Assembly (NCBI RefSeq): GCF_035594125.1
Contig: NC_087176.1
Location: 19,336,591 to 19,400,590, forward strand
Source: Scylla paramamosain
Taxonomy: Eukaryota; Arthropoda; Malacostraca; Decapoda; Portunidae
Direction of reading: 5' to 3'
DNA length: 64,000 nt
Positions 49,210 through 61,660 of the stretch are shown one piece after another (position 1 is the stretch's first letter; each line of letters begins with the position of its first letter). The notes beneath the pieces are model-generated. The model was not told the DNA's origin, ran no database searches, and saw nothing but the letters and a program-made list of their open reading frames with translations. The translations under genes and the position numbers were made by a program.

Positions 49210-49319
49210 CATCTTGAAGGCTACACTCTTTTTCTCTCCCTCCCTTGTACCTAACTTGACTAACTTTTCCTCAAATTGTCTCCGTAACGAAAAGTAATCA
49301 TGCCAAAAGAGTGTACAGC

Positions 49320-49416
49320 GAGGAGAAGGAGGAGGAGGAGGAGGAGGAGGACAAAACAGGTGGAAGAGGAGGGAAGAGAAAGAAAAAAATTGAGGTAAGG
49401 TCAATAAAGTGAGCGC

Positions 49417-49486
<70 letters not shown>

Positions 49487-49500
49487 GGAGGGAGAGAGGG
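49320..49500. repeat. (GGA)n and (CA)n microsatellites
   Basis: (GGA) at 49322-49350 and (CA) at 49422-49483. Confidence 0.97.
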
Positions 49501-49766
49501 AGAGGTACACGTACTCCATATCCAGGGATAATAATAACTTTTCACAATTAAGGCAACTTGTATTTTTCATCCTCACCTGACACACATCCACAGGTGAGTT
49601 GAAAAAAAAAAGTTACCTGCAGTTTTCCTTTCAACCCTTCTACCTTTTATTGCCTCTTCTCCTCTTTTTTTTTTTTTTACTTTGCACCCTTGCGTCACTT
49701 ACGTGTTTATTTTTCTTCATTTATACGCTCCCTCTCGTTCTCTTTCTTCCTTTTTTGTCCTTGTTC

Positions 49767-49799
49767 CTCCTCCTCCTCCTCCTCCTCCTCCTCCTCCTC
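49767..49799. repeat. (CTC)n microsatellite
   Basis: About 11 units. Confidence 0.97.
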
Positions 49800-49945
49800 G
49801 AGTCTCCCTTTCTTCACGTCCCCGTTCACTCACTTTAGAAACTCGAATTAAAGAGTCAGCAACGCGCCACTAATTTATCAAACTGCCTTAATTAACACAC
49901 TTCAGAAAATAGGGCGAGAAAAAAATAGCAGCAGCACCCAAGTTT

Positions 49946-49949
<4 letters not shown>

Positions 49950-50032
<83 letters not shown>

Positions 50033-50118
50033 TCTCTCTCCTCTCTCTCTCTCTCTCTCTCAAGTGGTGTAAATTACGGTGCCCTTTTTGTGGGAAATAT
50101 GTCAATTAAAAAAACCTT

Positions 50119-50192
<74 letters not shown>
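49950..50192. repeat. (CT)n and (GA)n opposed pair
   Basis: Imperfect (CT) at 49950-50060 and perfect (GA) at 50124-50192, separated by 63 bp. Confidence 0.98.
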
Positions 50193-50194
<2 letters not shown>

Positions 50195-51130
50195 TCTTTT
50201 GTATCACACACTCCGTAGCCCACCATTCTGCTGAGATTTATGACCCATCAGAGCAGTATTCCTCGTGCTCCTTTGCGAGGCGCAAATTGCTGGCAAAGAA
50301 TGGGGAGGAAAAAATCTGAAAGCCCGGCACAAAGGGACTCGTCTTGCCCGGCATCTCACGAGCCGCCGGGGAAGGGTTGGTGACACCGTGCCGAGGAAGG
50401 AAGTATTTTGTTTCCTTCTCCGATGGTAATGGTGCCACTTGTGTATATCAGGGAATTTATTCGTCCACTGTTTAGTTATTCATTTGTCGTCGCTCTTTAA
50501 TGGTATTCTTGTGTAGTTTGAGTGGGAGGTTTCAGCATCCATTTGAAATCTCCGGTATATTCATTCACGTGTTGCGGGACGTACCCAACCTAACCTACGA
50601 CTAACCTATTACACTGACCAGGGAGTTTCATTCTTCACGCAGCAATGTTATGACGTCACTCATCGTTTGGCCGCTGTGATTAGTTTCCATAAGTACTTGT
50701 CTCCGGAGTACTGACGCAGTCGTCCACGCGGGACTTCAAATAGACCATGAGAGCACTAAAAGGTATCAAAGCTTACACAACACCCCAGGGAGCCGCCCGC
50801 CACCATTACTCCACCACGACAATTATTGACAGATCCCAGCGGGTTCCCTCACAATTGTGATCATGCTTACTGTCAGTCGCCACTCATCCAACAGTTAACA
50901 AGCAGCGGGGTAGCATGAGCTGGCTGACACAATTTAGGGCGGAATGTTTGATTAATTACGTCCATGCCAGACTGTCTTGTTGTTTAGTCTGGTGGCGTAT
51001 TAACTTTACTGCACATCTTTTACCTTTATCCCACATCAATGCTTTTATGAATGATCTAATTACTGACAGTCAAAGATATGCACATGTAAGTGACAGGACT
51101 TGATTCTGAAACACATCCACGCCGCACCTC
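50193..51130. other. Unique DNA
   Basis: No repeat family, RNA gene or recognisable exon is seen. CCTAACCTAACCTAC near 50589 is a TTAGG-like (arthropod telomere-type) heptad-free fragment of only about three units, too short to call. Confidence 0.4.
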
Positions 51131-51131
51131 C

Positions 51132-51297
51132 ACTGCTTTCTAAAGCCTATAGCTGAAGTTACATGGGCTTTTAAGGGTTTTAGTGATATTAAAAAAAAAT
51201 CTACATTATTAACAGGAGAAACAGTCTTGATAAACCGGCCAATCATCTCTGTGGCCTTTGAAAATAATCGTAATGAAAAAATAGTGTTCCGAACATA
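51132..51297 (+). repeat. SINE-like dispersed repeat, copy B
   Basis: It holds TAAAGCCTATAGCTGAAG, then AAATCTACATTATTAACAGG, CCGGCCAATCATCTCTG and GTGGCCTTTGAAAATAATCG. The GGCCAATCATCTCTGTGG block is identical to that of copy C near 27477. Confidence 0.6.
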
Positions 51298-51787
51298 ACA
51301 AGAACTGCAGAGAGTGTTAGCTACCAGACTCCCCCGCTGCCTCTATGTAGGAATGTCAGGTGCCGCCAGAACTTCGCCAGGCCGCTCGTCCATCTAAGTG
51401 CAGCTGGCTGGGGATATGAAGCGAAGCGAGGCGGGACATTGAGGACCGTAGTTAGTGGACGTCTGGCGGGAAGGTATCAAGTGTACATGTAAGCCTTAAG
51501 AGAACATTACTGGCCGTCGTGCACGTCCTGCCTCGCTCAGTCTTGTCACTCGTAACAACATCTGGCTAAGTGTTCAGATAGGTTCTGTTGTGATAATGCG
51601 ACTTACAACTATTAGATTTAGGAGAACAACTATATTACTTAGATTTAGAAAAAAAAAAACTATTCCTTTGATTTGGAAAGCTGAAATAACACTGGACTTA
51701 TGATGAGAGCACAGATGCAGCTTTCTATAATGGATGTCTGTAGCTCATGTGTATTTGCTACTGGTTCACTAGACTTTATGAAATATA

Positions 51788-52276
51788 CAGTAAAATCCCT
51801 CTTATCCGGCATCAACGGGACCGCCGACATGCCGGATACTTGAATATTGCCGGATACTTGAATAGAAGTGAAATTATGTCCAGAATCACCACCCTACACT
51901 CACGCATCTTACCATAACAAAGATCAGCTGATCTTAATCAGCAGCTGATCTGATCAGCTGCTTAAGTGTAAGCACAACACGCTTCCTCTTTTCTACAACT
52001 TTAAGCATGATGAAGGTGTCAGGCGATAAATAGTGCACACGCGATAAACAGTGCACACGCGGGACTGAGTCACTGAGTAAACACAGTGCAGTGGGCTGCG
52101 GATGGCGCAAAGCAGTGCGCTCTGGTGGCGAGGGGACAAAGTATGCCTCGCGCGGGAATATTAATCGATTTTATGAGTACACATTGATTTTTTATTGATT
52201 TTAAGGCTCAGGGAAAAATGTGCCGGATACTTGAAGCTGCCGGATACTCGAATGCCGGTTAAGAGGGATTTTACTG
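51788..52276. mobile_element. pogo/Tigger-type non-autonomous DNA transposon (489 bp) with TA target duplication
   Basis: The left end is CAGTAAAATCCCTCTTATCC and the right end, reverse-complemented, is CAGTAAAATCCCTCTTAACC. This gives terminal inverted repeats of about 25 bp with one mismatch. The element is flanked by TA at 51786-51787 and 52277-52278. GCCGGATACTTGAA-type subterminal repeats occur twice near each end, one of them slightly diverged. Inside are a duplicated GATAAAyAGTGCACACGC unit near 52025 and a CAGCTGATC-rich palindromic cluster near 51924-51960. There is no transposase frame. A TA duplication and CAG ends fit the Tc1/mariner-pogo group. Confidence 0.82.
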
Positions 52277-52523
52277 TAGTTGTAAATTATGAGTGTCTTT
52301 ATATATCAACTCTCCATGGCAGGAACTCGTTCAGTTGTATAAATGTTGTTCCTTATCTTTCTACATATGGTACGAGTTTTGAAATAGTTAGTGTCCATAG
52401 CCTGCTGGAGGAACAACGGGGAGACAGTCACAGGGACTCCATGGAATAGTAAACAACCATTAGTGAGGTCCCACTTGGCTAGAAAGGATTAGACAAGCTA
52501 CAACAGCAATGGTACCGCGTTTC

Positions 52524-52600
52524 AGGTAGAGGAAGAGCACAAAGAAACACAAAGGAAGATGAGACAGCACTGGACCTGTTGACCCCTACATGACTTCTTG
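52524..52600 (+). repeat. GGA-associated dispersed short repeat, copy 2
   Basis: AGAGCACAAAGAAACACAAA, then GGAAGATGAGACAGCAC and GGACCTGTTGACCCCTACA. It lies directly before a (GGA)n tract. The CTGTTGACCCnTACA block is shared with the segment at 53808. Confidence 0.45.
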
Positions 52601-52603
52601 TTT

Positions 52604-52699
52604 CATGAGGAGGAGGAGGAGGAGGAGCAGGAGGAGGAGAGGGAGGAGGAGAAGGAGGAGGAGGAGGACGAGGAGGAGGAATGGCACCGGGATGGATGG

Positions 52700-52775
<76 letters not shown>

Positions 52776-52808
52776 ACCAGATGTGTTTGTTAACTTGCCG
52801 TGAGGGAC

Positions 52809-52878
<70 letters not shown>
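52604..52878. repeat. (GGA)n, (GT)n and (GA)n cluster
   Basis: (GGA) at 52604-52680, (GT) at 52701-52764 ending in an alternating GCGCGCGCGCACAC segment with Z-DNA potential, and (GA) at 52810-52878. Confidence 0.97.
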
Positions 52879-52882
<4 letters not shown>

Positions 52883-52984
52883 CCACTTTGTTCTCTCATC
52901 AGTCGCCCTTATCTTTCTAATCTCGCAAGAATCCACGCGACCCAACAACATTCCTACATTCATCTCCTATATTAATCTCCTTTT

Positions 52985-53416
<432 letters not shown>

Positions 53417-53499
53417 AAGCACAACATCCTCCTTGCATGAGCCAGCTCGCCCCTCGCACCACACGCCTCTTTGCATCTCGGTCTCCAGTCGCCGGAAAA

Positions 53500-53660
53500 A
53501 TGAAAATCGTCTCAGATGAGGACGATGAGATTACGTCGCGGGGGAAGTCACTCGCTCGCGGGGCTGCTGATAAGGGAAGAAAGAAAAGGCGGAGGAAAAG
53601 TGGAGAAAACTGGAAGGACGAAAAGGAGCAGGAGGGAGGGCAAAAACTGAAGGAAGGACA
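53500..53660 (+). other. Possible first coding exon (acidic/basic N-terminus)
   Basis: The ATG at 53500 lies in an A-rich context (GGAAAAATGA). The frame reads MKIVSDEDDEITSRGK and then a Lys/Arg-rich stretch. The segment is CpG-rich compared with its surroundings (GATTACGTCGCGG, CTCGCTCGCGG). It ends at GGACA|GTAAGTG, a good 5' splice-site match, with an in-frame TAA overlapping the donor. SDEDDE is an acidic casein-kinase-2-like patch. There is no family match and no downstream exon found. Confidence 0.25.
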
Positions 53661-53725
53661 GTAAGTGAGAATAAAAAAAATAATATAAATAACAGATAGA
53701 GGAAGAAAAAAGAAAAGGAATAGTA

Positions 53726-53727
<2 letters not shown>

Positions 53728-53806
<79 letters not shown>

Positions 53807-53957
53807 AGGATGAAGAGGAGCACAAAGAAGGAAGTAACAGTAGCATATCTGTTGACCCGTACAAGTCAATTATTGATAAGCTACGCTCTCTAATTTAAAG
53901 AAAAAAAGATGTATTAGTACGTAGAGGAGGAGGAGGAGGAGGAGGAGGAGGAGGAGG
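53728..53957. repeat. (GA)n and (GGA)n microsatellites
   Basis: (GA) at 53728-53802 and (GGA) at 53923-53957 flank short repeat copy 3. Confidence 0.97.
53808..53875 (+). repeat. GGA-associated dispersed short repeat, copy 3
   Basis: GGAGCACAAAGAAGGAAG, then AGCATATCTGTTGACCCG. It sits between a (GA)n tract and a (GGA)n tract. Confidence 0.4.
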
Positions 53958-53959
53958 AA

Positions 53960-54425
53960 TAATAAGACGAAGAAAAGTGGAGAGAACCTTAGAAGAAACA
54001 AGAATATTTAAGAATGAGTCATTTCCATGTTTCGTTTTTTTTTTTTTTTATAGGGCGAAAGAAATTTGAAGAAAAATAGACAAGAAAATAAGAGAGGCGG
54101 AACAGGAGGAGGAGATGGAGGAGGAGAAGAAGGAGAAGGAGAAACAGAAGGAGGAGTAAGACGAAAAGGAGGAGGAGGATGGAGATAAAAAAAAAATGAG
54201 TATAAATTAGAGAAAGAAAACAGACGAAGAATATTAAGCTTTAGGATGAAAGAAAGAAGAAAAGAGCAAGACATTATTTTGAGGGAGAAGGAAATAAAAA
54301 AGAAGGTAAAAGTGTGAGATGGCAGGAAAGAAGAAAGAAAGAGGAAACGCAAGACTACTTCCAGAACATAGAGACGAATAAATATAGACGCAAGAGAAGG
54401 CTGTCATGAGAGGGGAGTGAAGGAA
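53960..54425. other. Purine-rich low-complexity DNA
   Basis: GAAGAAA and GGAGGAGAA words predominate. The minus-strand frames are Phe/Ser/Pro-rich by composition. Confidence 0.6.
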
Positions 54426-54428
54426 GGG

Positions 54429-54472
<44 letters not shown>

Positions 54473-54554
54473 GTCTATCTAAGTGAATAGAAAGAGAATG
54501 AAGAGATAGAAGAACAAGACCTTTGGATAAAGAAAAGTTCAACCGACAGGAACG

Positions 54555-54625
<71 letters not shown>
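54429..54625. repeat. (CTAT)n and (GA)n microsatellites
   Basis: (CTAT) at 54429-54472 and (GA) at 54557-54625. Confidence 0.98.
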
Positions 54626-54829
54626 GTGGCTTGGAGTGAAGATTATCTCTACATATAGTTTGCTTACCGTTGAGAGAACGCGCTATTAAGCCCCCAAAAA
54701 ATTACTGTGGCTGTCAATTCATTTTCTTTATTATTATTTATCTATTTATTTTTTTTAAGTACGTCTCGATAGCTTATTCAGGATTCCAGGATATTTTGCT
54801 CCGAGTTTGAAGCTCAGAGGTAATTCTAT

Positions 54830-55485
54830 GTGAGTTTTCCTTCCTTCCTTTTTATTTTTTTCTTTCCTTTTCGTTCGTTCGCCCCTTATGCTCATTTGTT
54901 CGTTGATCGTTCGTTGTTTTCTGCCTGTCTTGTCTTCCCTTCCTCTTTACCAGTCTTTCGTCTTTCTTTTCCGTCGTTCATTTTTTTCCTTCCTCCCATG
55001 TTTTGCTTATTTCCTTTCCTTCGACATTCATTTATTCATTAATTCATGCACTGATTTCTCCCTCTCTTCTTTCTTCCTTTCTTTATCTGCCTTCTTTCTT
55101 TCATCTCTTTCCTCTTTTCCTCATCCTTTTCTTCCTTCCTTTCTCCCTTCTCCTGTTCCTCCTTCCTTCCCTCCCTTTATTCCTTTCTTCCTTTTCCTTC
55201 AGTCTTCCTCTCTCCCCTTGTACCCTCCATTCGTCCTACGTATTCTCCCATCTTTCTACGATCTCTCCTCCTTTCCATTATTCTATCCTTGTGTTCTTCC
55301 TCTCTTCCTCCATCCATTCATCCTATCATCCTCTCCTTCTCGTAGCGTCTTTCTTCTTTCCTTCCTTCCTTCCCTTCTTGTTTTTTTTTTCCTCTCAGTC
55401 TTAGCATCTTGTTCTCCTCCTCCTCCTCCTTCTCCTCCTCCTCCTCCTCCTCCTCCTCCTCCTCCTCCTCCTCCTCCTCCTCCTC
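54830..55485. repeat. TTCC-rich polypyrimidine block ending in (CTC)n
   Basis: Degenerate CCTTCC/TTCTTT DNA, then (CTC) at 55411-55485. Frames of up to 220 codons are compositional. Confidence 0.9.
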
Positions 55486-55636
55486 TCATCCCACCTGACT
55501 TACCTTCCATCTCTCCTTCATATCCAGCCTCCTTATTTTACATAGCATAATTTCTCTCCAGCATTGAGCCTTCTCTTTTCACACATGACCATCACTCAAT
55601 CTGGATTCAATTTCTCGCACTACAAAATGCGTGGCA

Positions 55637-55710
55637 TTATCACCACCACCACCACCACCACCACTACCGCCACCGCCTTCCCCACTACCATCACCACCAC
55701 CACCACTACC
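55637..55710. repeat. (CAC)n / (ACC)n tract
   Basis: CAC units with GCC and TAC interruptions. Confidence 0.95.
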
Positions 55711-55850
55711 AGTATGTCATCACCACAGGAATTCAAGCATTCTAGTGTGGTTCACTCAAAAGAGCCATTATTAACGCTCAGAGCTTTCTTATCAATGTAT
55801 AAAAGGCAGCTTGGGGATTTATGATAAGTGGAGATGGAAGGGGTATTGTC

Positions 55851-55859
55851 CTGTGTGTG

Positions 55860-55894
<35 letters not shown>

Positions 55895-55922
55895 GTGTAT
55901 GTGTGTGTGTGTGTGCGTGCGT
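55851..55922. repeat. (GT)n microsatellite
   Basis: GT with TTT and TAT slips, ending in GTGCGTGCGTGC. Confidence 0.97.
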
Positions 55923-56040
55923 GCAAACTCTTGATACACTTAAGGTCAACTTTTTGTTGTCATATTTACTTATTTACTGTTCAACTTTCTTTGATTATAG
56001 CGATTTTTTTTTGTTGATTAGCAAAATAATGCGGCGCTAG

Positions 56041-56410
56041 ACTACCAGGAACAAAGGAGGCGGGGCCAAAGAGCGAGGAACAAAAGGAGCGGGGCTAGAC
56101 AATCAGGAACAAAAAGGGGCGGGGCCAGAGAACGCGGGACAAAAGGGACGGAGCTAGACAGGGTAGGACAAAAGGGGCGGGGGTAGACAACCAGGAACAA
56201 AAGAAGTGGGGACAAAGAGCGCAGGACAAAAAGGGCGGAGCCAGAGAACGCGGGGCAAAAGGGGCAGGAGTAGACAGCACATGACAAAAGAGGCGGGGCT
56301 AGAGGGTGCGGGACAAAAGAGGCGGGGCTAGAGAACGCGGGACAAAAGGGACGGGAATATAGAACGCGGGACAAAAGGGGCGGGGCTAGAGAGCGCGGGA
56401 CAAAAGGACC
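56041..56410. repeat. GC-box-like minisatellite, about 12 units of ~30 bp
   Basis: The unit is roughly GGACAAAAGGGGCGGGGC followed by TAGAGAACGCG, varying in length by a few bases. Many units contain GGGGCGGGGC, the consensus of Sp1/KLF GC boxes, or a one-base variant. The minus-strand frame of 159 codons is a repeat translation. Confidence 0.85.
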
Positions 56411-56415
56411 GTGGC

Positions 56416-58110
56416 TGAAGTGCAAGCTATTCAGACAGGCAAACGGACAAGCGAAGAGATACAGACAGATAACCCAGCAACAAATATACAGACAGACAAA
56501 CAGAAACATGTCATAATACAAATGTACACAGATTCATATTTCAGATACACACACGCAGCTATACATATTCGACATTCAAACAAAATCCTATCGAAAAATG
56601 GAGAGACATGTAGGTGAGATCTGCGGCTCAGTGATGGTCGGCTTGCGGTGACTTACCGAAGAGATACACAAGCCAAGCCTCTCGAACCAACATTGTGTCT
56701 TTAAGTTCGTCTATCGATTAAATAAAAAGGAAACTGTTCAAACAAGTGCTAGTGGAAGGCAAGAGAGGGTGATAGCAACAGCCGCCCCTTATATCGGTAA
56801 GAAATACTTCTGTACATGTCGAGTTGCGCTTTTTACGAACTGTGTCTAGGCTTTAGAGACAACATTGCGTTTTGAAGTGTTCCGGGCGGCAAAATGAGCG
56901 GGAAAATGTGGTAATGAGCAGTAATAATAGAAGAAAGAAAGCTCATGGCGCCAAAAACATGTAATTTCGCACTCGTTCGTTTAAGTATGAGTCTTAGTCG
57001 TTCTGCGAATTGCGACTTAATGGAAAATAAGCGAAACGAGCAAACGAAGTGTGTGTCTTGGAAGTGCTTGTGCCACTAGCGGGATTGGGAACTTATCGCT
57101 GTGAGTTACCTTTGGGTTTTCTTCTCTAATGTACTTGTAATTGATGAGATATAAGTGTTGTGATGCGGTCCGCTTATGGTAGAACGGGCAAGTCAACAGA
57201 GTAAGTACGTATAATGTATACTTTTTTTCTTATTTTTGTTAATTGGTATAGGTGTTGCTCGAGTCCAGCCCTGCACAGTTCGGTCTCCGTCAAATCAGTG
57301 GTCAGTGCATGACTTGCCTTTACAAAGCCTCCCACGGTTTTGTTGGTAAATTGTTGATGCTGCCGCGACTCTTGATGTTTGTCGATGCACACACAGGCGT
57401 CCATCCAGCGCCCCACGTCTCTGTTGCAGCACAGTCCGGTGCAAGCAACACCCACATACACACACACGCACGTGGCTTTTATTCGCACATTGCAGGATTT
57501 CTGTAAATGGTCGTGAAACACTAAACCAACAAAAGTTTAGCAGAACTGACCGTTTCAGGGAGATGTGAAGCTTACATTGAAATAAAACGAGACACATTCA
57601 CGAAGCCATCCCACAGTGTGCCATGTAGTCCTCAAATTTCTATAAAAACCGCGGCACAGGATGGTCTGTTAGTACACCTACAGTGCTAATCCCTGTGAAC
57701 TGTATAATAACGCAACATCATAAAATACACAACACATGCACGTGCAAATCGGGTCGTAATACCTGTCGGGCAATTACTTCAAAGTGCTGTGGTATTTACG
57801 TACTGTTATGACCCCATTGCATGTAAATTGGATTAGGAACGCTTTTTAACGGATTTAATAAATATGATTGATAATTCTCATAATGCTGAGTAACATAATA
57901 CAAATATGATTTAAATATTTTTATACAACCATTCCGTTCACTGCATACAGAGATGTCAATTATTGTTTTTATAAGTAGATTACCACAATTCTCAAACAAA
58001 TGTGATTCATAAGGCCATTAATATTGACAATCACAGTAAGATATTATTGCGATATTTTTCAAACAAACATATTTCTTTATTCAAATCCACACTGAGATAG
58101 CAATAATTCT
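56416..58110. other. Unique DNA, no supported gene
   Basis: A CAGACAGA run lies near 56430-56510. Frames at 57174-57597 overlap on both strands without a domain. Confidence 0.45.
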
Positions 58111-58111
58111 T

Positions 58112-58336
58112 TTAGCTACAAGATCCTAACTTTTCTTTCTCTAACGTGATATTATAAACAACTGCACAAAAGCCAACAAGTCTGATGCTCTTTGTTCTTC
58201 CTTTGTGTAAATACAACCAAAGTAAAGTTAAGGACAAGTAGAATCTCCGCACTGCTTCATCAATGACTCCTCCACCTTCCTGCGCAAACTCAGTGACGTA
58301 GTGGGCATGTATCTCATGGTTCACGGTGGGTCGCAT
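58112..58336 (-). other. Small open frame, 74 codons, preceded by acceptor-like TTTAG
   Basis: On the minus strand ACTATTTAG immediately precedes ATG; the frame begins MRPTVNHEIHAHYVTEF and continues AQEGGGVIDEAVRRF. Mixed amino-acid composition favours a real exon slightly. No family is recognised. Confidence 0.18.
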
Positions 58337-58574
58337 CTAAATAGTGATGGAGGGATGCCTTGACTCAGCCTAGCGCCGCTCATATCTCATACAGAGTACG
58401 TATAGTTACCCAGCATCCTTAGCGTCGAGAGGTTAAGAGGCGCTGCTCAGGCCACGTCCAAACACCGCTGACTTAGCTGCAGTGTTGCTCCTTTTTTGTC
58501 AAAATAGATACAACGTAGAAAGTTTGGAAGGGAATCTCCAGCTTGTCAAGAATTTTTGTAAGAGGAAACAGAAA

Positions 58575-58866
58575 GGAGGAGGAGAATGATGATGACGAGG
58601 AAGCGAAGAACGATGAGAAGGGAGCGGGGGAGAAGGAGGAGGAGGAGAAGGAGGAGGAGAAGTGGTTGAGAAGGAGGAGGAGGAACACTTTACAGTTTCC
58701 ACTCTTCACTACTGAAATACCACATTCTTCTTCTTAACCCTTTCTTGCCCCCCTCATGTCCCTCACTTCATTGATACTTTACCTTCCACCAACACCTTAG
58801 TTCCTCCCACACCACCACCACCACCACCACCACCACCACCACCAACCACCACCACCACCACCACCG
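58575..58866. repeat. (GGA)n-rich and (CAC)n tracts
   Basis: Imperfect GGA/GAA at 58575-58685 and CAC units at 58808-58866. Confidence 0.95.
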
Positions 58867-58869
58867 TCC

Positions 58870-60030
58870 TTCATTTTAGTCCCTTCCCTCCCTTCCACCG
58901 TCATCCCACGCTTCAGCCCCTTGCCGCATGATGATGTCTTCTTTAGCAGCCATCATGAAGAGGGATTTTTTCGACGAGTTTGTAATTAATGCTCCTGACC
59001 ATTATCGACCATGGTGTCTTGGCATTTGAGGGATTGAAGGAGGAGTAGCTGAAGGGGAAGGAGTGAAAGGAGTGAAAAAATAGCATAGAAAAGGTGAAAG
59101 ATGAGGGAAACAAAGAAGGGTGAAAGCGTTCCAGGAATAGGAAGGATAGAAGAGACAGCATATAGGAAATGAAGAAGGAAGGGAAGGGGGAACAACACAG
59201 AGGAGTGGGAAAGGGTGAAGAACAACGTAAAAAGGTGAAAGATGAAAGAAGAGATGAAAGCTTTCCAGGAAGAGAAAGGAAACGAGAGGAAGAAAAGGAA
59301 GAAGGAAAGGAGGAACAACAGAAGGGGTTTGTGGAAAGATGAAGGAAAATTGCGTCAAGGAGGGAAAGAATGAGGAAACGCGGCCCAGAGGAGGAAAAGG
59401 AGGAGGAGGAAGAGTAAAATAAATCAAGTCAGCGCTCTCTTTGCTACCACAAGGGCAACAGCTGGAAAACGAAAGTGAGATAAACACGCGATATTTGTTA
59501 TGAGGAAAAGTTCTGGAAGTGTTTTTACGACAGGAAGATTAAAAGAAAAAATAGATGGAAAATTTCAGGATTAAAAAACATTTGGTGCGAGGAATTATTT
59601 TGACGAAACTTAACAGCTTAAAAAAATAAATAAATAAATAAATAAATAAAAATAAAAGGAAGACTGATGTTAAACTGCACTAAGCCTATAACAAACCATG
59701 AAAAGGAACTAAGTTACTAGACACAGGGAACGCTCTTGAGGAATCTTGACCTCCAACATGAAATAAACGACGTGATCACTGAAGATACGTCATGTTTACT
59801 GTGAACACGCCTAAAAATATAAGATGGTGTTATAATTCAAATTCTCATTATTCTTTGCCTGTTGAATTCATAACCACCTCTAGTCTGCATGAAAACAAAC
59901 TCCATACTGATAACTCGTTTCAACACACTCCTTCCTCTGCTAGTTTGTTTTGGATAAGCAACGGTACGATTCAGTTGTAACAAAAAAAATACAGTTAAGT
60001 GCTGCTTCACCTACCTGTGATAATATGCCC
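58870..60030. other. Purine-rich then unique DNA
   Basis: 59030-59420 is G/A-rich with weak ~120-bp periodicity: 'AAAGGTGAAAGATGA' near 59089 and 59231, and 'TTCCAGGAAnAG' near 59129 and 59262. A (TAAA) run lies at 59623-59655. No gene is supported. Confidence 0.5.
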
Positions 60031-60034
60031 TTTA

Positions 60035-60215
60035 TTTACGTATCTTCTTCCAGCGCATAGAAGAAAAAAAGAGAAGGACGAATGAACGGAGTCACGAAGG
60101 TAAGCCCTTTATTTATTACAATTTATTATTTATTACGTATCTTCATCTTCCAGCGAATAGAACTTATTAGCGTAGAGAAGAGGAGGACGAATGAACGGAG
60201 ACGCGGAGGTAGGAG
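60035..60215. repeat. Tandem duplication with exon-like ends
   Basis: TACGTATCTTC-TTCCAGCG.ATAGAA ... GGACGAATGAACGGAG is present twice (around 60037-60107 and 60137-60212). In both copies a TTCCAG is followed 46-55 bp later by a G|GTA sequence, resembling a short duplicated exon between an acceptor and a donor site. Confidence 0.6.
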
Positions 60216-60368
60216 GGGGAGGAGACAGGGGATAGGAAGGAGTCTATAAAACGTTTTAAAGATCCGCTAAATTGTCGCTTCCCTAAAGAAATCCAGCAGG
60301 AGTCTTTGAGCTTTTTTATCTTGTGTACCGTTCATCACGCAGCATTTGTCTATAAGATCGTAAAGACG

Positions 60369-60752
<384 letters not shown>

Positions 60753-60754
60753 CA

Positions 60755-61655
60755 AAAAGTTAGTGGGATAATCTCGTAATAGCAGAAAGAGTTGAATGGC
60801 TGGACGAAAACACTTGACGAAAAAACATTCTGCAATCAGAGGAAATGAATGGACAGCGAGGGGAGGGAAGGCGAGGCGAGCTTCCCTCCATTATGTTCCC
60901 CACACACAAACAGGCCGATTACCGCAGCTTAAACGTAATGATTAAAAAAAAATAAATCGGGGAATTGGAGCCACCTGACGTAGTGTCTAATTTTCCAAGT
61001 GAAGTAATACGCTGGTTCTATGTATTTCCGTATTTTAGAGACCTGCAACTAAAGACCATGAGGGTTATCGTATATGTTCTTGTATTTATGACACAAATGG
61101 ATATACATCAGGGTAAGGAAGAATCCGAGTGGATGACTAAGAGAGTATAAAGGAAGAGCTCTTACGGGAAACTGTAAGAGCGGGAAGCGAGAGCATGTGA
61201 GACTGAAAGCTTACGTATATAATTCAGTGCATGTTTAGTCCGTCTCTGATTTTCAAGTCCATGATCTTTCAAATTCATGAGGTTCTGCAGTCAAAGTCAA
61301 AAGTCGGAAGATACCACGTTCATTTCCTGTGTTAAGAGCTTTCCCTCAGTCTCAAGTCCCCTGATCTGCTAAGTTTCCAGCAATTATCAGGTTTGGTATG
61401 GAGACAATCAGATGCGAGAGCTTGGTATTGAGGGGAAACATAGAACACAGTGGCCTTGAGTGCAGAGAGTTACTAGTCTTCTGACAGCGATTGTATCTTA
61501 TGTCCAAGACTAATATATTTGTGCAGTCTGTTCGATTTTGAATTACACGTTGCCAGTAAGTACCGATGGTGTGATTGGCTCTACTGACGGCGACGAGGCA
61601 GCAGGAACGCCTGAAGCTTTACAGGTTGTGCTCACTATGGGCTATGGAAGAGGGA
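60755..61655. other. Unique DNA
   Basis: No repeats beyond A runs; short frames only (60965-61150) with no recognised domain. Confidence 0.4.
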
Positions 61656-61660
61656 GAAGA

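Noticed and set aside
50585..50605. CCTAACCTAACCTAC as an arthropod (TTAGG)n telomere repeat
   Set aside because: Fewer than three units; far too short and isolated.
54888..55550. 220-codon Phe/Ser/Leu/Pro-rich frame that resembles a membrane protein
   Set aside because: The hydrophobicity comes from TTC/CTT/CCT codons of a polypyrimidine block; adjacent frames look the same.
56042..56521. 159-codon minus-strand repetitive protein (PFCPAFSSPASFVPHSLAPP-like)
   Set aside because: It is the reverse translation of the GC-box minisatellite. Unit lengths vary by non-multiples of three, so the frame is not conserved between units.
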